64,000 nt of DNA from Actinokineospora bangkokensis (GTDB taxonomy: Bacteria > Actinomycetota > Actinomycetes > Mycobacteriales > Pseudonocardiaceae), in NCBI RefSeq assembly GCF_001940455.1, contig NZ_MKQR01000028.1:508348-572347 (forward strand), given 5' to 3'. The translations under genes were made by a program, and so were the position numbers. This document shows, piece after piece, positions 40,185 through 50,690 of the stretch (its first letter is position 1; every line of letters begins with the position of its first letter). Under the pieces are notes generated by a model, which was given only the letters and a program-made list of their open reading frames with translations, did not search any database and was not told where the DNA came from.

Positions 40185-40805
40185 TCACCCCCGCAGCAGG
40201 CGCAGCGCACCGCTGCGCCACCCGTGCAGGAGCACGCCGCCCTGGGCGATGACGAGCAGGGCGACGAGCAGGAGGACCCCCAGCAGGGGGACCGAGTCCA
40301 CCGGGAGGGTGTAGGCCATGACCACCCGGCCCGCCGCGTCGAGCACGAAGGCCAGGCCCCAGGCCCAGCACGCGCCGACCATCCACCGGTGGAAGACGGG
40401 GTCGCCGGTCCACAGCGCGTCGTAGCGGGCCGCGGTGCCCGGCGGGCTGATCTTGATGGCGATGTCGAGCAGGAACGGGCGGCGCAGCGCCATCGACACC
40501 AGCATCCACGCCCCGATCGCGCCGGTCACCCAGCTCTCCCTGGCCAGCAGCGCCCGCGGGTCGCCGGTGAACAGGGCGATGACCAGCGACAGCGCCATCG
40601 CGGCGATGACGAACACCGCCGTGGTGTCCAGGTGCCGGTCGCGCGCCCAGGTGAGCGCGATGGCGCCCGCGGGGGCGAGCACCCCGAGCACCAGCGCCAA
40701 CCAGGGGTCCAGGCCCAGCGCCCGGGCGCCGTAGAACACCGCGAGCGGCGCCACCACGTCCAGGCCCAGGGTGAGCAGGGTGCGCGCCCCCGACGCCGCG
40801 CTCAC
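40185..40805 (-). CDS. VC0807-like membrane protein
   Basis: 206 residues from GTG 40805, which overlaps the stop of the upstream TetR gene by four bases. About six membrane helices; a central RRPFLLDIAIKISPPGTAARYDALWTGDPVFHRWM segment is typical of the VC0807 family. It ends with a basic cytoplasmic tail. Function is unknown. Coupling to a TetR regulator suggests that it is the regulator's target, perhaps with a role in efflux or stress at the membrane. Confidence 0.8.
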   Translation of the reverse strand: MSAASGARTLLTLGLDVVAPLAVFYGARALGLDPWLALVLGVLAPAGAIALTWARDRHLDTTAVFVIAAMALSLVIALFTGDPRALLARESWVTGAIGAWMLVSMALRRPFLLDIAIKISPPGTAARYDALWTGDPVFHRWMVGACWAWGLAFVLDAAGRVVMAYTLPVDSVPLLGVLLLVALLVIAQGGVLLHGWRSGALRLLRG

Positions 40806-41428
40806 GCGGGCACCCGCTTGGTCGCCCGGTCGAACAGCGCCACCAGCTCGGTGGTGTAGCGGTCGAGGTCCAGGTCGGGGATGGCGCTGAGCTGCGGCCC
40901 GATGGCGTCGATGGCCGCGCGGATGGTCATCGCCGTGGTGCGGGTGTCGAACGCGCAGAACAGGCCCTGCTCCTGCCCGCGGCGCAGGATGTCCTCCAGC
41001 GGCCGCAGGCTCTCCCCGTACACCGAGGCGTCGACCTCCCTGGCCCCGCCCCGCTCGTCGGTGTGGTTCATCGCGATCGCCACCAGCGCGGCGACCTCGG
41101 CCCGGTGGGTGGCGATGTAGTCGATGTTGGACTCCAGGTAGGCGCGCAGCTCGGCGGCCGGGTCGGCCTGCTCGGCGATCCGCTCGCCCATGTAGCGGGC
41201 GCCCTCGGTCAGCAGGGTCACCAGGACCTCGTTGACCAGCTCCTCCCGGTTGGCGAAGTGGTAGAAGATCGCCCCCTTGGTGATCCCCGCCCGCCGCGCG
41301 ATCTCGGCCAGCGACGCCTTGCGCATCCCGACCTCCGCGATCGCCTCGACGGTGCAACGCACCAGCTGGGCCCGCCTGGCCGCGTCCACGAAGGTCCGCT
41401 GACCGTCCGGTGATTTTTCTGACCGCAC
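40802..41428 (-). CDS. TetR-family regulator (likely autoregulated)
   Basis: 208 residues from GTG 41428. The N-terminal HTH has AIAEVGMRKASLAEIARRAGITKGAIFYHFANREEL (about 27-62), the standard TetR DNA-binding helix pair. The C-terminal ligand and dimer domain (65-208) has no recognisable ligand class. The start is supported by TACCGT six bases before GTG, which fits a leaderless mRNA. A 14-base near-palindrome overlaps this site. A GTG at 41464 is in frame but upstream of that promoter. Cotranscribed with the VC0807-like membrane protein. Confidence 0.87.
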   Translation of the reverse strand: MRSEKSPDGQRTFVDAARRAQLVRCTVEAIAEVGMRKASLAEIARRAGITKGAIFYHFANREELVNEVLVTLLTEGARYMGERIAEQADPAAELRAYLESNIDYIATHRAEVAALVAIAMNHTDERGGAREVDASVYGESLRPLEDILRRGQEQGLFCAFDTRTTAMTIRAAIDAIGPQLSAIPDLDLDRYTTELVALFDRATKRVPA

Positions 41429-41440
41429 GGTTAGACGGTA
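41420..41440 (-). promoter_or_regulatory. Leaderless promoter and operator of the TetR operon
   Basis: Minus strand TACCGT (41440-41435) as -10, then CTAACC and the GTG start. TAACCG-TG-CGGTCA (41433-41420) is a palindrome with one mismatch covering the transcription and translation start, as expected for TetR autorepression. Confidence 0.6.
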
Positions 41441-41482
41441 GCAGCGGGGCCCGGCGGTTGTCACCGCTTTCCCCGCGAACGG

Positions 41483-41518
41483 CAGCGCCCCCGGGAGCGG
41501 GGGCTCCCGGGGGCGCTG
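41483..41518 (-). terminator. Terminator after the M4 protease gene
   Basis: Perfect 16-bp stem (41483-41498 with 41503-41518), loop GGGG; 13 bases past the stop at 41532. Confidence 0.85.
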
Positions 41519-41531
41519 TGCCGGTGTCAGG

Positions 41532-43877
41532 TCAGCTGGTGGCGACCGCGACGTCGTCGATGACGAAGTTCGTGGCCAGCGAGCTGTCCTCGGTGCCGGT
41601 CCACTTCAGCACCGTGGCGCCCTTGCCCGCGAGCGAGCTCAGGTCGACGGTCCGCTGCTGGTAGCCCGACGCGCTGTTGGCGTTGCTGTAGCTGGCCAGC
41701 GTGGTGGTGCCCGCCGCCAGGGTCAGCTTGTCGTAGGCGGTGGTGCCCGACTCCTTGGTGTCGATGTGCAGCCAGTAGGTCAGCGTGGCGCGGCACCCGG
41801 TCGGGACGGTGATGGTCGTCGACAGGGTGTCGGTGTGCGTGGTGCCGTAGCCGTTGAGCCAGGCGATGCGGGTGCCGCCGTGCGCGGGCTCGGCCGTGGT
41901 GGCCGCGCTGAGCACGCCGGTCGAGGCGGTCCACGGGGTGGTGCCGGACTCGAACCCGCCGTTGCTGACCAGCTGCGCCGGGGTGCAGGTGCCGCCGCCG
42001 ACCGGGTTCACGGTGAAGGTGAACGTCGCCGTCCCCGCGTTGCCCGCCGGGTCCTTCGCGGTGACCACGACGGTCGAGGTGCCCGCGGTGGTGGGGGTGC
42101 CGGAGATGCGGCCCGAGGTGGAGATCGACAGGCCCGCGGGCAGGCCGGTGGCGGTGAAGGTCACCGCGTCGCCCTGCGGGTCCGAGGCCGACAGCTGCAG
42201 GCTGACCGCCGTGCCGACGGTGCCGGTCTGCGAGCCCGGGTTCGTCACGACCGGGGCCTGGCCGCCGCCCGCGGTGCACCCGGGGTCGGTGCCGGTGACC
42301 GCGACGGCCTTCCACGCCGCGTTCACCGCGGCGCACTCGGTGCCCGCGCCGTAGAGGTCCTTGGCCGCGTTGATCGAGGCGGTGCGGGCCGCGGCGTAGT
42401 TGGTGTTGGAGGTCATGTAGGTCGTCAGCGCGCGGTACCAGATCTTCCCGGCCTTGTCGTTGCCGATGCCGGTGACCGCCGGGGCGCCCGAGCAGGTCGG
42501 GCTGTTGCCCCACTGCGAGGAGCCGGAGCCGACCGCGAGCAGGTAGAAGAAGTGGTTGCCCACGCCGGAGGAGTAGTGCACGTCGACGTTGCCGACGCCG
42601 CTGTACCAGCAGCCCTTGGACGCGCCGTCCTTGGTCGGGTCGTCCATGTAGCGCAGCGGGGAGCCGTTGCCGTTGATGTCGATCTTCTCGCCGATGAGGT
42701 AGTCCGGCGCGTCGGCCGGGCTGTTGGCGGTGAACTCGACCAGGGTGCCGAAGATGTCCGAAGTGGACTCGTTGAGGCCGCCGGACTCACCGGAGTAGGT
42801 GAGGTTCGCGGTGGCGCTGGTGACGCCGTGCGACATCTCGTGGCCCGCCACGTCCAGCGCGGTGAACGGCTTGGACCCGGGGGAGCCGTCGCCGTAGATC
42901 ATGCAGAAGCAGGAGTCGTCCCAGCCCGCGTTGGCGTAGTTGGTGCCGTAGTGCACGTAGGACACCGCGCCGACGCCGTTGTTCTCGATCCCGTTGCGGC
43001 CGTGGGTGTTCTTGTAGTAGTCCCACGTCTTCATGATGCCGTAGTGCGCGTCGACGCCCACCGTGGCGCGGTTGGACAGGGTCCCGTCACCGAAGGTGTT
43101 GGTGGTCGAGGTGAACGAGACCCCCGAGTTGCTGGTGCGGTTCTGGGCGTCCTTGGTCTCGCCGCCGCCGCGGCCCGCGTCCTTGAGCGAGTACGTGGTG
43201 CCCGACTGCGTGGTGCCGACGGACACGGTGCCGACCTGGTAGCCCTTGCCGGTGCCGGTGTCGGCCTTCTCGAAGGTGTCCCAGCTCTGCCGCACGGCGC
43301 CGGTGGCGGCGTCGACGAGCACGTTGAGGTGGCTGGGCGACTGGTCGGGCGCGATGCCGTCGACGACGACCTGCCAGGCCAGGGTCGGGGTGGCGGAGGT
43401 GAACTCGTCCACCACCAGCTCCGACCGGGTGCCCGAGCGGGTGCCCGCGAACCGGCCCGCGGCGGTGCGCTGCGCGTCGGCCTGCGCCACCTTGGGCGTG
43501 GTCGACAGCGCCAGCGGGCTGGTCTGGGTCAGCGACGCCGCGCTGAACGCCCCGCCCGGCGCGTTGTGCACGACCACGTCGCCGCCCAGGACCTTCAGGC
43601 CCTTGTACGCGCGGTCGAAGTGGGTGTGCGTGGCGCCGTTCGGGTCGGTCGCGGTGGAGCTGACGGTGAACGTGTCGTCCGCCGAGGCGGCCAGCGCCGC
43701 GGGGTGCTGGGCGATGGCGGCGGTGGCGGCCTGCACGGCCCGTTCCGCGGCGCCGACCTGGGCAGGGGTGGTCGGGGCCGCGGTGGCGGTGCCGGTGGTG
43801 GCGACGAGCGCGCAGGCGACGACGGCAGTGCCGACGCCGCCCGCCACGAGCCGCCGACCCACGGGTGTGGATCGCAT
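41532..43877 (-). CDS. Secreted M4 (thermolysin-like) metallopeptidase with C-terminal accessory domains
   Basis: 781 residues from ATG 43877 (AGGAGG upstream). Signal peptide to about residue 34; FTP/PepSY-type propeptide to ~200; M4 catalytic domain with GHEMSHGVT (zinc His pair and Glu), GGLNESTSDIFG (third zinc ligand) and YSSGVGNHFFYLLA with the catalytic His. A PKD/Ig-like domain (about 555-645, PVVTNPGSQTGTVGT) follows. Last is a carbohydrate-binding-like jelly-roll (about 650-781, NGGFESGTTPWT). It probably digests extracellular protein after autoprocessing. Own 5' region and terminator. Confidence 0.93.
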   Translation of the reverse strand: MRSTPVGRRLVAGGVGTAVVACALVATTGTATAAPTTPAQVGAAERAVQAATAAIAQHPAALAASADDTFTVSSTATDPNGATHTHFDRAYKGLKVLGGDVVVHNAPGGAFSAASLTQTSPLALSTTPKVAQADAQRTAAGRFAGTRSGTRSELVVDEFTSATPTLAWQVVVDGIAPDQSPSHLNVLVDAATGAVRQSWDTFEKADTGTGKGYQVGTVSVGTTQSGTTYSLKDAGRGGGETKDAQNRTSNSGVSFTSTTNTFGDGTLSNRATVGVDAHYGIMKTWDYYKNTHGRNGIENNGVGAVSYVHYGTNYANAGWDDSCFCMIYGDGSPGSKPFTALDVAGHEMSHGVTSATANLTYSGESGGLNESTSDIFGTLVEFTANSPADAPDYLIGEKIDINGNGSPLRYMDDPTKDGASKGCWYSGVGNVDVHYSSGVGNHFFYLLAVGSGSSQWGNSPTCSGAPAVTGIGNDKAGKIWYRALTTYMTSNTNYAAARTASINAAKDLYGAGTECAAVNAAWKAVAVTGTDPGCTAGGGQAPVVTNPGSQTGTVGTAVSLQLSASDPQGDAVTFTATGLPAGLSISTSGRISGTPTTAGTSTVVVTAKDPAGNAGTATFTFTVNPVGGGTCTPAQLVSNGGFESGTTPWTASTGVLSAATTAEPAHGGTRIAWLNGYGTTHTDTLSTTITVPTGCRATLTYWLHIDTKESGTTAYDKLTLAAGTTTLASYSNANSASGYQQRTVDLSSLAGKGATVLKWTGTEDSSLATNFVIDDVAVATS

Positions 43878-44130
43878 GGTGGGGTCCTCCTGGATGCGGG
43901 TACCGCCTACCGCCCTCAGGCAGGCGGGCACAGCGGCGGAAACGTAAGCGCCGCCGCCAGGGGTTCACCAGCGCGTGTCCGGGTAGTCGTTTTGCCAAAT
44001 AACCAGACTGCTCCGAACGTGGGTACCACCGTGTCCGGATTTGTCGCAGTTAGTCCTGTCTTCGCAGGTCAGGCGGGAATATCGGCCCGCATCGGGAAAA
44101 GTCGAACATGGACAGACCCCACCGGAGGTG
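43878..44130. other. Spacer between fumC and the M4 protease gene
   Basis: 253 bases with no ORF of note. An AT-rich patch around 43990-44003 (TTTGCCAAATAACC) is the probable promoter or operator for the protease; TTTG-G-CAAA on the minus strand is a small palindrome there. Confidence 0.4.
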
Positions 44131-45519
<1,389 letters not shown>

Positions 45520-45618
45520 GCCCCCAGTCTTCCCCCGGAACCGGCCGCGCGCGTGCTGCGCAAGGTCGTCTTCGCCACATAGGGTTGGCGGCACCACCAC
45601 GCCAGCCAGGGAGGACGC

Positions 45619-46605
45619 GTGACCCCTCCGACCACCCAGGACGTCGACCTGCTCATCGTCGGCGCCGGGCCCACCGGCCTCTACGCCGCCTACTACGCGG
45701 GCTTCCGCGAGCTGAGCACCGCCGTGGTCGACTCGCTGCCGGAACCGGGCGGGCAGGTCACCGCCATGTACCCGGAGAAGGTGATCTACGACGTGGCGGG
45801 CTTCCCCGCCGTGCGCGGCCGCGACCTGGTCGACGCCCTGGTCGCGCAGGCGGGCCAGTGGGGGCCCAGCTACCTGCTCGGCCGCCGCGCCCACGCGCTG
45901 ACCCCCGACGGCGACGGCTACGCCGTCGGCCTCGACGGCGGCGCCACCGTGCGCGCCAGGGCGGTGCTCATCACCGCCGGGATCGGCGAGTTCACCCCGC
46001 GCCCGCTGCCCGCGGGCACCGGCTGGCTCGGCCGCGGCATGGTGCACTTCGTCCCGGCCCTCGAAGCCCACCGCGACCAGCACGTCGTGGTGGTCGGCGG
46101 CGGCGACTCGGCGTTCGACTGGGCGCTGGCCCTGCACCCGATCGCCCGGTCGGTGACCATCGTCCACCGGCGCGCCCGCTTCCGCGCCATGCCCGCCACG
46201 GTGCGCCAGGTGGAGGGGCTGGGGGTGCGGATCATCACCGACGCCGAGGTCACCGAGTTCCGCGGCGAGCCGGAGCTGGCGGGGGTGGCGGTGCTGCGCA
46301 AGGGCGAGACCGAGCCGGAGGTGCTGCCCGCCCACGCCGTCGTCGCCGCCCTCGGCTTCACCGCCGACCTCGGGCCCATCGAGTCCTGGGGCCTGGAGAT
46401 CAGCCACCGCTCCATCGCGGTCGACTCGACCATGCGCACGGCGCGCGAGCGGGTGTACGCGGCGGGGGACGTGGCGTCCTACCCGGGCAAGGTCAAGCTC
46501 ATCGCGACCGGGTTCGGGGAGGCGGCGACGGCGGTGAACAACATCGCGGTGGCGTTGGACCCCGACGCGCACTTGTTCCCGGGGCACTCCAGCGGCGGGG
46601 AGTGA
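45619..46605 (+). CDS. Thioredoxin-reductase-like ferredoxin-NADP+ reductase
   Basis: 328 residues from GTG 45619 (GGAGGA upstream). FAD-binding [17 protein letters not shown] at the start, second Rossmann [15 protein letters not shown] (about 155) and FAD-binding [22 protein letters not shown] near the end. It lacks the CxxC of thioredoxin reductase (GGGDSAF region without CATC), so it belongs with the TrxR-like ferredoxin/flavodoxin-NADP+ reductases (YumC type). It should move electrons between NADPH and ferredoxin. Genes between fumC and glpX in mycobacteria differ, so this is an insertion. Confidence 0.88.
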   Translation: MTPPTTQDVDLLIVGAGPTGLYAAYYAGFRELSTAVVDSLPEPGGQVTAMYPEKVIYDVAGFPAVRGRDLVDALVAQAGQWGPSYLLGRRAHALTPDGDGYAVGLDGGATVRARAVLITAGIGEFTPRPLPAGTGWLGRGMVHFVPALEAHRDQHVVVVGGGDSAFDWALALHPIARSVTIVHRRARFRAMPATVRQVEGLGVRIITDAEVTEFRGEPELAGVAVLRKGETEPEVLPAHAVVAALGFTADLGPIESWGLEISHRSIAVDSTMRTARERVYAAGDVASYPGKVKLIATGFGEAATAVNNIAVALDPDAHLFPGHSSGGE

Positions 46606-46620
46606 CAGGCGGCTGGGCTT

Positions 46621-46639
46621 CGGGGGCGGGGCACCCCCG
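46621..46639. terminator. Short hairpin between the FNR-like and L,D-transpeptidase genes
   Basis: CGGGGG (46621-46626) pairs with CCCCCG (46634-46639), loop of seven, TT next. It lies between convergent stops (46605, 46643). Confidence 0.5.
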
Positions 46640-46642
46640 TTG

Positions 46643-47287
46643 TCAGCGGACGACCTGGACGGTGTCGCCGACCTTGAGGGAGTTGTAGAACTGCTTGGCG
46701 GCCGCGGCGGAGAGGTGGATGCAGCCGTGGGACTTGACCTTGAGGCTGCCCTGGTGGAAGGCGATGCCGCCGTTGAAGAAGACCGAGTAGGGCATCGGGG
46801 CGTCGTCGAACTCGCTGCTCTTGTGGTCGATGTCCTTCCACTGCACGCGGAAGGTGCCCGGCGGGGTGAGGTAGCCGGGGCGGCCGCTGGTGATGGGGAC
46901 GGGGCCGTAGACGACCTTGCCGCCGGAGAGCAGCCAGGACTGGTTCGCGCTGAGGTCGATGCAGGCGCGGGCGGCGGCCGAGCACGGGGTGCCCTCGGAC
47001 GGGCCGGGCTTGGGGGTGGCCGTGGTGGGCTTCGGCTTCGGCTTGGTCGTGGTCGGCTTGGGCTTGGTCGTGGTGGTGGTGGGGGCGACCGTGGTGGTGG
47101 TCGTCGTGGGGGCGGCGGTGGTGGTCTGCACCACCGGGGCCACCGCCGTGGTGGTCGTGGTCGTGGCCGTCGTGCTCGACGTGGTGGGCACCTGCGCGGC
47201 CGCGTTCTCGGCCCCCTCGCTGGTCCCGCACGCGCCCAGCAGCCCCGCCGCCGCGACCGCCGCCAGTCCCGCCCTCAGCTTGCCCAT
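46643..47287 (-). CDS. L,D-transpeptidase (YkuD) lipoprotein
   Basis: 214 residues from ATG 47287 (GTG 47293 also in frame). The lipobox LLGAC (Cys about 20) is followed by an extremely Thr-rich linker (residues ~38-90, runs of TTTTTT and KPKP), then a YkuD domain ending with [17 protein letters not shown], holding the catalytic His and Cys. Such enzymes cross-link peptidoglycan 3-3 or anchor proteins to it. The Thr/Pro/Lys linker spans the wall. There are additional Cys in [12 protein letters not shown]. The first gene downstream of glpX on this strand, with a 156-base spacer, so independent. Confidence 0.9.
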   Translation of the reverse strand: MGKLRAGLAAVAAAGLLGACGTSEGAENAAAQVPTTSSTTATTTTTTAVAPVVQTTTAAPTTTTTTVAPTTTTTKPKPTTTKPKPKPTTATPKPGPSEGTPCSAAARACIDLSANQSWLLSGGKVVYGPVPITSGRPGYLTPPGTFRVQWKDIDHKSSEFDDAPMPYSVFFNGGIAFHQGSLKVKSHGCIHLSAAAAKQFYNSLKVGDTVQVVR

Positions 47288-47443
47288 GTTCACCGGCTCC
47301 TTGAGAACCCCCTGGCCAGCACGGCGCCGACCCGCTTGCGGGTGATTCCACCCCCCAAGACGGGTCGGCGCGAGTGGGGGTTGCCGGTCGCAACCGATCC
47401 GTGACCGTCAGCCGCGGGCGCGGCGAGGTCGTGCGCGCGACCG

Positions 47444-48484
47444 CTACGGCAGCGGCGGGATCTCCTCCGCGGCGTCCTCGCGGTCGAAGTCGACGTTGGC
47501 GTACTCGCGCAGCTTCGTCAGCCGGTGGAAGCCGTCGATCATGCGCACGGTGCCGGACTTGGAGCGCATGACGATCGACTGGGTGGTGCAGCCGCCGGAG
47601 CGGTAGTGCACGCCGCGCAGCAGGTCGCCGTCGGTGACCCCGGTGGCGCAGAAGAACACGTTGTCGCCGCGCACCAGGTCGTCGGTCAGCAGCACCCGGT
47701 CGAGGTCGTGGCCCGCGTCGAGCGCCTTCTGCCGCTCCTCGTCGTCCTTGGGCCACAGCTTGCCCTGGATCGCCCCGCCCATGCACTTGAGCGCCGCCGC
47801 GGCGATGATCCCCTCGGGGGTGCCGCCGATGCCGATGAGCATGTCGATGCCGGTGGTCGGGCGGGCGGCGGAGATCGCGCCCGCCACGTCGCCGTCGGAG
47901 ATGAAGTGGATGCGCGCCCCCGCCTCGCGCACCTCCTTGACCAGCGACTCGTGCCGGGGCCGGTCGAGGATGCACACGGTGACGTCGGAGACCTCGGTCT
48001 CCTTGGCCTTGGCCACCCGGCGCACGTTCTCCGCGATCGGCGCGGTGATGTCGACGACGTCGGCGGCCTCCGGGCCCACCGCCAGCTTCTCCATGTAGAA
48101 CACCGCGGACGGGTCGAACATCGCCCCGCGCTCGGCCACGGCGAGCACGGCCAGCGCGTTCGGCATGCCCTTGGCCATCAGCGTGGTGCCGTCGATCGGG
48201 TCGACCGCCACGTCGCAGGCCGGGCCCTGGCCGTTGCCGACCTCCTCGCCGTTGTAGAGCATCGGCGCCTCGTCCTTCTCGCCCTCGCCGATGACGACCA
48301 CACCGCTCATGGTCACCGTGCCGATGAGCTTGCGCATGGCGTCCACGGCCGCGCCGTCGCCGCCGTTCTTGTCGCCGCGCCCGACCCAGCGGCCCGCGGC
48401 CATCGCCGCGGCCTCGGTGACCCGGACCAGTTCGAGTGCGAGGTTGCGGTCGGGCGCCTCCCGGCGCCGGGGGGAGCTGGTCAT
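47444..48484 (-). CDS. glpX: Fructose-1,6-bisphosphatase, class II
   Basis: 346 residues from ATG 48484, chosen because GGAGG is five bases upstream; ATG 48502 has none. Metal-binding and substrate motifs: [15 protein letters not shown] (about 75-89), [13 protein letters not shown], and ISDGDVAGA, then [20 protein letters not shown]. This is the GlpX gluconeogenic enzyme hydrolysing fructose-1,6-bisphosphate, and in most actinobacteria the only FBPase. Matches Rv1099c. It diverges from DUF4245 across 120 bases. Confidence 0.96.
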   Translation of the reverse strand: MTSSPRRREAPDRNLALELVRVTEAAAMAAGRWVGRGDKNGGDGAAVDAMRKLIGTVTMSGVVVIGEGEKDEAPMLYNGEEVGNGQGPACDVAVDPIDGTTLMAKGMPNALAVLAVAERGAMFDPSAVFYMEKLAVGPEAADVVDITAPIAENVRRVAKAKETEVSDVTVCILDRPRHESLVKEVREAGARIHFISDGDVAGAISAARPTTGIDMLIGIGGTPEGIIAAAALKCMGGAIQGKLWPKDDEERQKALDAGHDLDRVLLTDDLVRGDNVFFCATGVTDGDLLRGVHYRSGGCTTQSIVMRSKSGTVRMIDGFHRLTKLREYANVDFDREDAAEEIPPLP

Positions 48485-48604
48485 CGGTGCCTCCGTGCTC
48501 ATCGCGACTGGACCACTGGGCATCTTCCCAGACCAGGCGCGGCGGCGGCGCCCGCGCGGCGCCGTGCCGCTCGTCACCCCGGCCCCCGGTGCGACGATGG
48601 GCGG

Positions 48605-49198
48605 GTGGCACACACCCCCGAACCCGCTGGTCCGCCGAAGAAGGACCGGTTGCAGCACGGCCTGCGCGACATGGTGCTGTCCCTGCTCGCCCTGCTGGTG
48701 ATCATCGCCGCCTTGCTGCTGTTCAACCGCAGCTGCTCGTTCAGCCCCGGCGGCCCGGAGATCGATCCCTCCTCGGCGCCCACTGTGGACGTCCGACCGC
48801 AGTTCGAGCAGGTGGCGCGCACCGTCGACTTCTCCCTGAGGCTGCCCGCCGTCCCCGCGCGGTGGCGGGCGAACTCGACCACCACCAACCGCGCGGGCGC
48901 GGACTCGGTGGTGGTCCGAGCGGGCTGGCTCACACCGGACCGCTTCGTGGGCCTGAGCCAATCCCGCGCCGCCGCGCCCGAGCTGGTGGAGCTGGAGACC
49001 GGCGCGCGGGCCGAACCCACTGGATCGGTCGAGGTGGACGGGACACAGTGGACGGTCTACCCCGGCGTCCGCGCCGAGCGCGCCTGGGCCGCCGCCCTCG
49101 GCGGCACGACGACGCTGATCACGGGCACCGGGACCGAGGACGAGTTCCGCACCCTGGCCACCGCCGTGCAGGCCGCGCAACCCCTGCCCCGCAGCTGA
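48605..49198 (+). CDS. DUF4245 membrane-anchored protein
   Basis: 197 residues from GTG 48605. A short cytoplasmic part has [15 protein letters not shown], then one membrane helix (about 25-40), then an extracytoplasmic domain with [15 protein letters not shown] and TQWTVYPG. This is the DUF4245 family, divergent from glpX as Rv1100 is from Rv1099c. Function unknown. The only Cys (in NRSCSF) follows the helix and is not in a clear lipobox. A perfect palindrome TGAACCGGTTCA (49213-49224) lies just beyond the stop. Confidence 0.85.
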   Translation: MAHTPEPAGPPKKDRLQHGLRDMVLSLLALLVIIAALLLFNRSCSFSPGGPEIDPSSAPTVDVRPQFEQVARTVDFSLRLPAVPARWRANSTTTNRAGADSVVVRAGWLTPDRFVGLSQSRAAAPELVELETGARAEPTGSVEVDGTQWTVYPGVRAERAWAAALGGTTTLITGTGTEDEFRTLATAVQAAQPLPRS

Positions 49199-49335
49199 CT
49201 CCCACGATCAAGTGAACCGGTTCAGCGCCGCCACAACAGTTTCCGACGCAGCGTCAGCCACGCGCCCCACTCGGGGGAGGCGCGGTCCCGTTCGTCGTCG
49301 CGGTGGCGCGCCCGTCGCCATCCGGTGGTGCAGGC

Positions 49336-50016
49336 CTACTGGTGGGCGATGCGGTCCAGCCACTCGACCATCAGGGCGCCCTCGCGCGGCGTGAGCGCGT
49401 CCGTCCCCGGCAGCGCCGCGCGCAGGGTGATGGCCGCGCCCGCGGCACCGGGGGCCGCGGTGGGGGTGGCGTCGGTGGTGATGGCCGCGATCACCGCCTC
49501 CCGGGCCAAGTGGGACAGGGTCGTGTCCCGCCGGTCCTCCGGGAGGCCGATCTGGGTCAGGGTCATGCCGCAGCCCGCGGAGTGCACCAGGTGGGCCGCG
49601 TGCTCCTCGCTGACCCGCAGGCGCCCGGCCTCGGCGATGCGGCGCACCTGGCCCGCCAGCACCCGGGCCGCGGCCTCGGCCGCCGGGTTGGCCGCGCCGG
49701 GTCGGGGCTCGCCGTAGATCAGCGAGTACAGGGCGGGGTTGGCCAGCCCGAAGCCCACGTGCAGGTCCCAGCCGCGCCGTAGGTCGGCCACCGGGTCGTC
49801 GCTGGGGGGCAGGCCGGTCTTGCTGCTCAGGTACGCCTGGAAGCCGTCGAGGGCCACCGCGTCGAGCAGGCCCTGCTTGTCCCCGAACGCGCGGTAGATC
49901 GTCGGGGCCTGCACGCCCGCCGCCGCGCTCACCGCGCGGGTGGACACCGCCTCCCGCCCGCCCTCGCGCAGCAGCGCGGCCGCGGCGGCGACGATCCGCT
50001 CCCTGGTGCCGGTCAC
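49336..50016 (-). CDS. TetR-family regulator
   Basis: 226 residues from GTG 50016. N-terminal HTH with TRERIVAAAAALLREGG and VSTRAVSAAAGVQAPTIYRAFGDKQGLL (about 22-50). The C-terminal region has ALYSLIYGEPRPG and a TetR_C-type helical domain. No neighbouring gene is obviously its target, so self-regulation or a distant target is likely. TATCGT lies seven bases before the GTG, fitting a leaderless transcript, and a perfect palindrome overlaps it. Confidence 0.87.
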   Translation of the reverse strand: MTGTRERIVAAAAALLREGGREAVSTRAVSAAAGVQAPTIYRAFGDKQGLLDAVALDGFQAYLSSKTGLPPSDDPVADLRRGWDLHVGFGLANPALYSLIYGEPRPGAANPAAEAAARVLAGQVRRIAEAGRLRVSEEHAAHLVHSAGCGMTLTQIGLPEDRRDTTLSHLAREAVIAAITTDATPTAAPGAAGAAITLRAALPGTDALTPREGALMVEWLDRIAHQ

Positions 50017-50023
50017 GACACCA

Positions 50024-50043
50024 ACGATAACACCGATGTGTTA
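50024..50043 (-). promoter_or_regulatory. Promoter and operator of the 49336 TetR gene
   Basis: TAACAC-CGAT-GTGTTA (50028-50043) is a perfect palindrome overlapping the -10-like TATCGT (minus 50029-50024), which is seven bases before the start codon. Confidence 0.55.
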
Positions 50044-50109
50044 GCGCTGGTCCGTTCCGTGCGCGGCGGCGCGGGCTAGGCCGCTGTTGTGCCGGTGCCG
50101 GCGGGGGCT

Positions 50110-50316
50110 CTAGGGCGACTCGGCCTCGGCGGCGGCCAGCGCGGTCTCGACCCGCTCCCGGGCCCCCGCCAGGTGCTTGTCGCACGTGCGGGCCAGCGCC
50201 TCGCCGCGCTCCCAGAGCGCCAGCGACTCCTCCAGCGGCAGCCCGCCCGCCTCCAGCTTGGCGACCACGGCCACCAGTTCGTCGCGCGCCTGCTCGTAGC
50301 CCAGCTCTGCGGTCAT
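50110..50316 (-). CDS. xseB: Exodeoxyribonuclease VII small subunit
   Basis: 68 residues; the whole small-subunit pattern is present ([53 protein letters not shown]). Several copies bind one XseA to form exonuclease VII, which degrades single-stranded DNA processively from both ends. Its ATG overlaps by four bases the stop of a 125-residue gene that separates it from xseA. Last gene of a four-gene coupled operon. Confidence 0.95.
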   Translation of the reverse strand: MTAELGYEQARDELVAVVAKLEAGGLPLEESLALWERGEALARTCDKHLAGARERVETALAAAEAESP

Positions 50317-50690
50317 CGGGTGGTGCTCTCCGTGCGGACCCTCGACTGCGCCAGCACAGTCGCGACCGCCTGGTCGTAGGCGACGAACGCCTCGGCGAAG
50401 TCGGCGCCGTCGCGGTCGGTGACGGCCTCGGTGATGCGGGCCAGCTCCCGGGTGACCCTGGTGCGCCCGGTGGCGGCGGGCGCGGCCAGCGCGGCGGCCG
50501 CGTCGTGCAGCTCGCGCAGGCGCCGGGGCAGCTGGTGGCGGCCGGTGTTGGCGCACCCGGCCAGCAGCGCCGCCCACGCCTCGGCGGCGGCGGCGTCGGC
50601 GCGCAGGGCGGCCCAGTGCACGTCGACGTCGAGGGTGCGCGAGGTGGTCAGCGTCAACGGCAGGAACGTCGGCTCGCGGGTGGTGCGCAT
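50313..50690 (-). CDS. Unknown protein encoded between xseA and xseB
   Basis: 125 residues, starting one base inside the xseA stop (TGATG) and ending four bases inside xseB (ATGA), so translation is coupled on both sides. Ala/Arg/Thr-rich and probably helical: residues 25-50 contain [20 protein letters not shown], and 75-115 contain [17 protein letters not shown]. No membrane segment, no Cys except C46 and no known motif. Its exact fit in the operon argues it is real and may act with exonuclease VII. In M. tuberculosis xseA and xseB are adjacent with no such gene. Confidence 0.7.
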   Translation of the reverse strand: MRTTREPTFLPLTLTTSRTLDVDVHWAALRADAAAAEAWAALLAGCANTGRHQLPRRLRELHDAAAALAAPAATGRTRVTRELARITEAVTDRDGADFAEAFVAYDQAVATVLAQSRVRTESTTR

